A stretch of DNA of 64,000 nt from Gnetum montanum (Eukaryota; Streptophyta; Gnetopsida; Gnetales; Gnetaceae): contig MNCI01014538.1 of NCBI GenBank assembly GCA_015680685.1, forward strand, positions 262,784-326,783. Direction: 5' to 3'. Every line of letters begins with the position of its first letter. The stretch's first letter is position 1. A model generated the notes under the pieces. The model searched no databases. It was given only the letters and a program-made list of their open reading frames with translations, and was not told the origin of the DNA. The translations under genes and the position numbers were made by a program. Positions 56,120 through 64,000 of this stretch are shown piece after piece.

Positions 56120-58205
56120 ATGCCTCTCCTACAAGACTATGATAATGCCATATCTAGTGAGGAAATTCATTGGAGAACCAATGAATTATATGACAATGAA
56201 GATTGGAGTATGCAATCCGAGGTGGGGATTTCTTATAAACATAAATGAAAGTAGCATCGTCCCAATGCACGAAAGCATAACTTGCTCGATGATGATGAAC
56301 CCCTACTAGCCACTACAAACATAATGCAAATACAAGAGGCTATTCAAATCTCCTGTAGGCATCGTAAAGAGAGCCGCATACCCAGGCTTGATTTAAAAAA
56401 CTTTCTCAATTTCTCAAGAGGCTAAGACTTAGATCCGTAACAACATTTACAAGCCTTCTACAATGCCTGTGCATGGAACAACATTGATAACGGTTGGCAA
56501 AAACTCAAGCTCGAAAAAGAGAAAGCATGGAAGAGTACAACCGTGATCCTTCCCTCCGAAAGAGGGGAATGAGATTCTGTGAGGAGGATGAGTCACCACT
56601 CCAAGAGTTGGTGAATAGAAAAACCTTGCTACTTCAGAAATTAACAATGGAAGTGTCAGCTAAGGTAGATCAAATATGGAGCTCCTTAGATAGTAAAATT
56701 GAAACTATTCTAAAAATCATAGAGGAGTCTAAGGAGAGCGAAGTAGTGATCATGATAAGAAAAAGCAGAGAGATTCAGACCATGCACGTAACAAGGGTAA
56801 GGGAAAAGTGACTATCGCTGATGAGGTTGTGGATTCTAACACGGACAATGAGCGTGGATGTGAGATCTGCCAATATGACTATCCTAAGGGATGTTGCCCA
56901 ATAATCTCACATCTGCAAGAGTCTAGGGTGTATGCACTCAACCCAAGACTTAACAAACGGAAAGCATCCCAAAGGTTACCCTATCACCAAGGTGACCCGA
57001 GGCAATTCCACCAATCGTTAACATATTATCCAAGTGGAACTCTGCCACAACCTATCGAGCAACACCAGTAGTGGCAACACCCACAGTCATGGGGAATGCC
57101 ACCACCTAGGCAACAATACCCTTAACGGCAACTAGACCTGTATGGCTATTACGTGTAGCAGTCGGTTTCTCCAAGTGACTCTATGGGTCACGTAACCTCA
57201 CAATGTCACTACCAAGTTCGAGAGTATTTTAGGACTCCTTCTCCTACGGGAGACACACCACATACATACCATCCTTTGAATCCATCTGCCACTCTATCTG
57301 CCACTCTTACGCCGATAGTTCCAATACCACCTGCTCCAACAATGCAAGGGGAACTCCCCACTCAACCATAGCAACGTAATGCTACGAGAGCTGTAAACCT
57401 TCAACCCGCTACTGGTTCTAACAACCACACAAAAAGAAGACCTTTCTTCAGAACCAAAAGCCCAAACAAGCTCTCACAACCACAAGCGGTTGAGTCCATA
57501 CACACTCCTCCAACAAATAAGGCTTCGAAGCTCCTTTCAAACCAACAATAGAGCCCAACGCACATGGTTATGTTAACACACACCGTTACCAACTAGATCA
57601 AGGTGGGCCACCTTCCCAAGAAATTCGTTGATCCTAGAAGCCCCCTAATTTATCTCCAAGTCACTAGGAATGAACCTCATAAGGCTCTTCTTGACTTAGG
57701 TTCCAGAGTCAAATTAATCTCACGAGAAATGTATAAAGCCTGGAACCTACCTCCACTCAAGAAGAGAAATATTCAACTAGAGCTAGCTAACTAGTCCATC
57801 ACTATTTCCTTGGGATTGGTGGAGGAGATCGTTACCACTGTGTGTGGTTGGTCATACCTAGTCGATTTCCTAGTGATAGAAGTCAACAGTAACAAAGTGG
57901 ACTTTCCAATTATAATGGGGAGGACATGGCTAAGTACCATAAATGCATGTCTAGGAATCCACAATATTTCCTTGGAAATATCTAAGGACAACATTTTTGG
58001 AAAGATTGAGAAGAAGAAAGTTCCATGCATCACATACAGTGACTCAGAGGGTGATGACATGGAGGAATGCTCAACATCTCCTGCATGCAACTGGTGTGCC
58101 CAAGAAACTCAGATACAAAGGTGCCTGTATGTAGCAACCACACAATAAGAGAACACCCAGTGGTTGACAGCTAATCAAGAGAGCAGCCCACCAACATGCA
58201 TGGAA
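56120..58205 (+). pseudogene. gag: Chimeric gag-protease of D (broken)
   Basis: ATG at 56120 opens family-2 gag (same text as F from 61258), readable to NGWQKLKL near 56510. There the sequence switches to family-1 gag at the GAAAAAGAGAAAGCATGGAA text, skipping the core Retrotrans_gag domain of both. From there: DPSLRKRGMRFCEEDESPL, GCEICQYDYPKGCCP (His of the knuckle lost), a Pro-rich tail, and protease at 57603-58148 with LLDLGSRVKLIS, a stop near 57793, and DFPIIMGRTWLS. The switch is out of frame with family-2 gag. Confidence 0.78.
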
Positions 58206-58453
58206 TGAACTAGGGGAACAACTTGCACCCACAATGAAAGCATAGATACATTGGAGTATGAGCGTCGCCAACTTCCAACACTTAACCTAAAAACATCAAT
58301 TGGGAGAAGTTGGACACTTCTAAGAAATTCAAACAAACACTCATTATTTTGGATTTCTCCCTTTCAATTCAATCATAGGGGAGATGGCCACCTATGCTGA
58401 TCATTCGGGGCCCTTAGTTCTTTTAAGTTTTTGTTTTACACATTTTTGTTTTA
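58206..58453 (+). other. 3' region of D, first part
   Basis: Matches 8474-8720 of B, including the TCATAGGGGAGATGG block, then breaks off in the T-rich stretch at an unrelated sequence. Confidence 0.7.
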
Positions 58454-58853
58454 AATTTTTTATAGTTAGAGAGTAGCCATAGCATCTTTCATTATGAAAA
58501 ATTATGTAGTGAGAGCTTTTGGATCACATATGGCACACAACATGAAAAAATTGTGATTAATCATATGTAATATGATAAAATTTATCCCACAGGATTTTTT
58601 ATTGTATTTAATATGATTAATTAGGATGAAATGTTAAATTATTTTTCTTAATTTACCCACAAGAACTAAGAAAAGGAATATAATTTAATAGTTTCATCGT
58701 AGGGATATATGAATCTGTTTGAATTAAAATTTAGCCCACAAGCAGTTTTATGTCATTTGATTCGTATTTTTCATGATTTACATTGGTAAACATGTCTTAT
58801 GGTATTTTAACCTCAAATTTCGTGACATAAGCATGTTTGATTATGTAGTTATN
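58454..58853. other. Unidentified AT-rich insert ending at a one-base N gap
   Basis: No similarity to any other part of the window. A motif ATTTA(T/G)CCCACA(A/G)G occurs three times (near 58580, 58650, 58732). No reading frame. N at 58853 marks an assembly join, so neither its right end nor its true place is certain. Confidence 0.5.
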
Positions 58854-60090
58854 AATCATTTGGGCTACAAGCACTGGTTATGGAACTAAACAAAAATGTT
58901 TCCTCTAACTAAGGCCCTTCCTTGCTTCCTATCTCTTTCACTTTGTCAAAATGTTGGTGACTCTTTGGTGAAGGCATTCTTGTTACTTCAAGTGGATGGA
59001 TTCACCGAATGCATTAATGCAAAGTCACTAGATGTGGTTTTTTTGAGGCTGGACTCGAAATGGGATCTACTAAGTCACATTAAGCATTGAATTACATAAG
59101 GGGCTATACACCACCTTATTCTTGGGATTCCATTCCATTCTCTTCTCTCCATCCTTCTCTCCATTGTTCACCTCATTATTGGTTGTATCATTAATGTATA
59201 TTTTAGTTAATGCATTGTTTTCTTTTTGGTAAATTCTTTCGGTTAAGACTTTAACTCTTGTTCCAAATGATATTCCCAGAGCCTACAAACTCTTTGAATG
59301 TGGGTTTGTCAAGGCATTAAGGGCATGAGCCTGCTTTGGGGAGGACCCACTAGCATTCCTATTTGGTGCATCAGTTAAATTCTTTCCCTTAACATTTTGC
59401 TATCAACTCTATTTTGTTCATTTCCATCTTGACATCCATTTTATTGGTGTTATAGTTGTTACTTTTTCTTCATCCTTCTTATTTTATTTCTTTTTCCATT
59501 CTATTACTACCAGAGGTTCGCTCTTAGTCATGGGGGTCCTAGTCCAATTTTTTTGATTTTATCCTAGCCCCTACACCTTGGGTAGTCATCATTAGTATAT
59601 CTCCAGAATCCGCATCAGTCATACCACAACTCAGCCAATGGGCCTTACACTGAAGCCATGTATTAATTACATTATGATTCATTCACCCTTGCTAATATAA
59701 GATTGTGTTGTGTGTGCAGATGGCAATCATACAACAATAGATTGGATCTAGAGGAAACACTTGGAATGGATCAATGCTGAAGCAACTATGCAAGGAATGA
59801 GATTAATAACATGCTTATGGATGGACAACGAAAGATGCAATCTTGGTGTTGGCAGCAACAGACTTCTTCTCTCTCTCTCTTTCTCTCTCAGTTGCCAAAT
59901 AAGGCTTGATGTCAAATGTATAAAGTGTTCACTCTTGTTGTAGTGAACACCAGTTTTGTCTTGTTCTGTAATGATGATCCATTCACATGTCATCCCATTT
60001 ACCATTAGTTCCATTCAAGTCAATAATCCCATACCTTCCCAATATTTTGTAAGGAACTCGAGGACAAGTTTTTATTCAGTCATGGGGGTA
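58854..60090 (+). other. Family-1 3' region of D, second part
   Basis: Collinear with 9290-10526 of B, from the TTTGGGCTACAAGCACTGGT text to the polypurine tract ATGGGGGTA at 60082-60090. No gene. Confidence 0.8.
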
Positions 60091-61116
60091 TGATGGGACA
60101 AAATATCGCATGGGCTGTGATATTACGTACGCGATGTCGCATCTACCACGATATCACTTACGCGATGTATAGTACGCGATATCGCGTCTTCTCCTGTGAT
60201 ATCACGTATGCGATGTATCGTACGTGATATCGCAGCCCACCGCCAAATCTATAAATAAGAGGTGGCTCTCCCTTGTTTCTCCATCTAGATCTAGACCCTT
60301 AGTGAAAATCTGGTAGTTTTACCTCTCCAGAGATAGAATAATTTCCATGTGCCCGCAATAGGAGTCCCAAAGTGAATGGATCTTTATTCAAGCAAATATT
60401 GTACCTGAGCATAAGTTTGTGTATGGAAATAAAGACAAACTTTTGGATAAACCTTGTAGTGCATGGACTAAGCTAATTAGGACTTTAATTATTGATAATT
60501 TTTTAAATGATTTATTAGTTAATTAATCTCTCTCAACCCTCAACACTCCTAATTAAGTACATTCAGTACGACCACTTCAAGCACGTGCGTTACGCTTGGT
60601 AATCCCAGTAACGAATAACATTTGGTAATCCCAGCAGTTTGCATTAGTTCAAGGTGTGAACAACAAGTGAGAACGGATACTAATGCTAAGCATTAGAACT
60701 TAGTTAGTTAAAGTTAGTTACTTAGTCTCTTCGCCATTTCCCTCATTAGCATAGGAGACGAAACATAAAAGATATAAAAATCACATACCTCATACTTAGG
60801 CTAGTTTAAGGAATGGATGCTCATCGGACTTGGGCTAGTTTAGATTCTCTCTCACACACACTCTCTCCTAATTTAGTTGATATTATTTTCCATCATACCC
60901 AGGAGTAGCATTCGTGTAGGAACACATCATACACCTCACTCTGGACTAAGCCATATGTGACCAAGTTAATACTAGTCCAGGTGAGAAGACAACGAACTAC
61001 AATCTATGAGTAACTATCTAGATACCACAAATAGTCTGTCTGTGGAGTTCGACTGGATCGCACGTGAAATGCTCGTATTCTTATGGTTGAGTGTAGGGGT
61101 ACCTCGTCACTCATCA
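60091..61116 (+). repeat. Composite LTR shared by D and F
   Basis: TGATGGGACAAAATATCGC start and family-1 text up to about 60795, then family-2 text (GGAATGGATGCTCATCGGAC, GGAACACATCATACACCTCA) to GTCACTCATCA. Preceded by a family-1 purine tract and followed by a family-2 PBS and gag, so it acts as 3' LTR on one side and 5' LTR on the other. The junction differs from that of the composite LTR at 1657. Confidence 0.82.
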
Positions 61117-61257
61117 TTGGCACTGTTGTTGGGGACGGTTCTAGTTATCTAGATTAGTTATATCATACAAGGTCACTATATATGAATTAATGATATATCC
61201 TTTAGGAAGAAATAATTACAAAAAGTCACATACAAATTCACACACAATTGCACAACC

Positions 61258-63243
61258 ATGCCTCTCCTACAAGACTACGATAATGCCATATCTAGTGAGG
61301 AAATTCATTGGAGAACCAACGAATTATATGACAATGAAGATCGGAGTATGCAATTCGAGGTGGGGGTTTCTTATAAACATAAATGAAAGTAGCATCATCC
61401 CAATGCACGAAAGCCTAACTTACTCAATGACGATGAACCCCTACTGGCCACTACAAATCTAATGCAAATACAAGAGACTGTTCAAATCTCCCATAGACAT
61501 CGTAAAGAGAGCCGTCTACCTAGGCTTGCTTTAAACAACTTTCTCAATTTCTCATGAGGTTATGAATTAGATCCGCAACAACATTTACAAGCCTTCTACG
61601 ATGCCTATGCATGGAACAACATTGATAATGGTTGGCAAAAACTCAAGCTCTTTCCTATGACACTCGTTGGCCAAGCAAAAGTATGGTATAGATCGTTAAA
61701 ACCAAATTCAATACGATGTTGGCCAACAATGGTAGAATTGTTTAACAAAAGATATCAAACCTACGCAAGAGTGTTGGCCTTGAGGAAACAAATCCAGGAG
61801 TGGAAACAAGCACAACATGAACCCTTGGACATGGCCTTAGAAAGATATTATGCACTGTTAAACAACTGCCTAGGCCATGAGTTCTTCGAGGAAAGGCTAA
61901 TGTACCATATCATTGATGGGCTTCGTGATGAAACAAAAGAGACCCTAGGGATGTACACCTAAGGTCAACTATACAAACTACGAATCCATCAATTCCAAGA
62001 GCTTATTAAGAAGGTAGCAAAATAAGAAGGAGAAATGGCTAGATGGGAGAGTGTTGAAAAACATCAACGGGACCACAATCTCAACTTAACAAAGGTCCAT
62101 GATCATAAAAAGGCGAAATCAACCTATCTCAAGGAGGAAGAACCATCTTTGCCAGTACAACAATCATTAGAGGAAATCGAGAAAAAGATCAATGAGATGT
62201 TGGAATGGATGCATAAAAAGTGTGGAGAATATATCAATATTATTGGAGATAGAGTTTTAACAACCTAAGCAACAGGACAAAGTATCGTTAGACAATTGGA
62301 AAGAAGGGATGAGGAAAATGATAGCTCAACTGCCGATCATACGTATGAATATAACATTTTCCTGTACAATCACCCTAAGGGCTAATGCCCAATCTTATTA
62401 CATTTATATGGACATTGGGGAAGCACGTTACATCTAGAGTTCGTACAAAGATACTATGTTTGATCACAGTGGAAACAATCCCAGTCGTGGGGGAAACCAT
62501 CCCTAAATTGGAGACACCCTTTGTACCATCTGAATTCAAATGCTTATCTAGTTCAACATCATGTTTCCCCAACTAGGTTAACATACCCTATCTCGCCACA
62601 TTATCATTCTCCTCAATACTATCAACCCATGTCCTCAACACAACCACCGCCTTGTGGACTTTACACTTCTCCTAAATTTGAACGTTCTCATCCTTTCCCT
62701 TCTTCTACATTGTCACCAACTATTCTTGAAGTGTCTACACCACAGCAACAACCCACGAATGTTACTTGTGCTACTATTATCAACAGCAGTGAGAGACCTC
62801 CTCAATATCAAAGGTGTCCCTTCTTTAGAAATGATCGTGGGAAGGGACAACATGGTTCCAAGGCCACTGCATTTTCTAACTCAGCATAAGTCTGACACTG
62901 TGGAGCACCCTTCTCATTGAACTTGATGCCTCATGTCACTTTATTAGGGCCACCAACTAACACTCCAACAACCATATGGCCCAATGAATACATCCATGGA
63001 GGGTGACATCCCGATCCTTGCATGCCATCTTACGGTCTCAAGTATCATAGTGGGTCAACTCTTTACCAGGGAACCACATCTTATAAATTTCCCCACTACG
63101 CCTACTATAATCAAGTGTGTGAACCCCAATGGGGTATGTATGACCAAGTTTCAATATTTCCAACATGCAAGGATCCTCATCTTTCATTTATTAGTCATCA
63201 CCATGCTCAACCGTTTAGTTATGGGGGATATCCCCCATTCTAA
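61258..63243 (+). pseudogene. gag: gag of F (661 codons in one frame, point stops only)
   Basis: The best-preserved family-2 gag. One frame from ATG 61258 to TAA 63243 with about ten internal stops and no frameshift seen. Acidic N terminus; Retrotrans_gag domain at about codons 95-255 (LDPQQHLQAFYDAYAWNNID, KLKLFPMTLVGQAKVWYRSL, FNKRYQTYARVLALRKQIQE, ERLMYHIIDGLRDETKETLG); coiled-coil-like KKINEMLEWMHKKCGEY; knuckle region YNIFLYNHPKG near 62355, where stops and changes remove the Cys residues; then a tail rich in Tyr, His, Pro and Ser ending FSYGGYPPF. No protease follows. Confidence 0.88.
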
Positions 63244-63384
63244 TAACAAGCAGGATTAATAAATATTTTTCATTTTCTTTAATTTTACAATTTTTTGTTT
63301 TCCAGTTTTTCATTTTTCAATTTCTTGTTCTACCTTTTTGTCTTTTTGTCTTTTTATAAGTAATCTCATCTACGAATAAAACAC

Positions 63385-63500
63385 TCATGTGGCTCATTGG
63401 TTGAGGTGTGTTCTATGTTATCAAGTCTCGAGTGATCAATTCCTTAGACAGTGAGCCCATTACACCCACTCAACCATTCTACAAATAAGAGGTTCTGTTC
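63385..63500 (+). repeat. tRNA-like segment in F spacer
   Basis: TGGCTCATTGG at 63391 matches the A-box pattern, and CTCGAGTGATCAATTCC near 63426 resembles a B box with extra bases (compare CTCGAGTTCGATTCC). It could be a SINE inserted in family 2 or a chance tRNA-like stretch. The equivalent places in E1 and E2 fall in assembly gaps. Confidence 0.35.
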
Positions 63501-64000
63501 GAGGGTACAGTGATATTCTTGACATTCTTAAAACTTAAAATTAATTTTGTGTTCATTGTACCTAGAATGAAGAAGGATGGATCAAAAGGAAATGATTAGG
63601 GTGTGACATCAAGGGGACTTGCGGATTCTCTTTGGTGACGTTTGTGAGAGTTATCATGCAACGTGGTTGTACTAAGATCCTTGAAGATCTAACGCAAAAT
63701 GGGAGTAAGAGTAATCAAAAGGCACTTAAAAACCCAATGCTATTTTAGGGGGTCCCACTAGAAAGACATGCACACATGCTTGAAGGTTGGCGGCTTCTTT
63801 GGATTCAACAATTCAAAAAAAAAAAGAAAAAGAGAAAGTGCCACAAAGAAAAATTCACTCCTCCCTTGAACAAAATGCCAAGTGATCGTACGCCTTGTTG
63901 TTTTGGTACTCTCATAATCGCTCATCATGGGATGAAACAATGCAGTGTCGCTGATTAGAGGAATGGACTTGGTCCTGATCTTGGAACGATGGGTTTATGA

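Larger units (their letters stand above)
54294..61116 (+). mobile_element. Element D: chimeric element, family-2 5' end and family-1 body
   Basis: Family-2 5' LTR (54294-54678 plus 55486-55978) and PBS, family-2 gag start, then from about 56511 family-1 gag and protease, an unrelated insert with a gap (58454-58853), the family-1 3' region, and a composite LTR (60091-61116) that also serves F. The left duplication would be CATAC (54289-54293); no matching right copy is in the window. The internal order again lacks RT-integrase. Confidence 0.7.
61117..64000 (+). mobile_element. Element F: family-2 internal region, truncated by the window edge
   Basis: PBS TGGCACTGTTGTTGGGGA at 61118-61135, gag at 61258-63243, then a spacer matching E1 and E2 (for example TTGGCGGCTTCTTTGGATTC at 63785, opposite strand near 36990). 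The second ORF, if present, lies beyond 64000. Confidence 0.85.

Noticed and set aside
1-64000. CRISPR arrays, bacterial operons, rRNA genes or host exons
   Set aside because: No regular short repeats with unique spacers, no operon-like gene order, no rRNA text, and no frame resembling a host gene were seen on either strand.

Overview
The window is wall-to-wall transposable-element DNA from a plant nuclear genome, most likely a seed plant with a large, repeat-rich genome. The evidence is Ty3/gypsy retrotransposons of Athila-like and chromovirus type, primer binding sites (PBS) of the TGGCGCCGTTGCCGGGGA type (which I associate from memory with plant tRNA-Asp), plant-type TATAAATA boxes in the LTRs, and heavy C-to-T / G-to-A decay expected of methylated repeats. 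I found no host gene, rRNA, tRNA gene or CRISPR array. The host species cannot be named from this sequence.

Two interleaved LTR families dominate. Both have LTRs that start TGATG and end CTCATCA. Family 1 is Athila-like. One relic, G (26922-49114, minus), still has gag-protease-RT-RNase H-integrase. Two others, B (4307-11310) and C (11470-18505), keep gag and protease but lack the whole RT-RNase H-integrase block. Family 2 (E1, E2, F) encodes a 661-codon gag with a Tyr/His/Pro-rich tail. E2, and E1 in truncated form, also carry a separate downstream ORF, with no protease, RT or integrase seen. A third lineage, H, is a chromovirus-like element with LTRs of about 3 kb.

Layout, left to right: 1-2866 is the 3' end of an element entering from the left edge. 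2867-4306 is an old gag-protease relic and a decayed LTR. B and C are both inserted in that decayed LTR about 155 bp apart, each with a perfect 5-bp target duplication (AGTAT, GCTAG). 18.7-21.7 kb is AT-rich sequence that looks like a chromovirus LTR and carries a tandem repeat. 21.8-23.1 kb holds three copies of a tRNA-derived SINE-like repeat around the 3' end of an RTE-like LINE. 23.4-23.9 kb is another decayed family-1/2 LTR. 23886-54293 is the 3' half of H, whose 3' LTR contains G (duplication AATAG), which contains E1 (GAGTC), which contains E2 (ACTAA). A solo H LTR sits in H's own pol (GTATT). 54294-61116 is a chimeric family 2/1 element D inserted in the RT active-site region of H; a solo family-1 LTR lies in its 5' LTR (ATTGT). 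60091-64000 starts a further family-2 element, F, cut by the window edge.

The most interesting material is (i) the co-resident autonomous and pol-less derivatives sharing LTR ends, PBS and polypurine tract, (ii) the gag-plus-second-ORF family 2, and (iii) clusters of GATATC-centred palindromes (GCGATATCGC and variants) upstream of the TATA box, whose copy number differs between the two LTRs of one element. All proteins are broken by stops or frameshifts except a 232-codon protease-containing frame in C. Two N runs and four single Ns mark assembly gaps.
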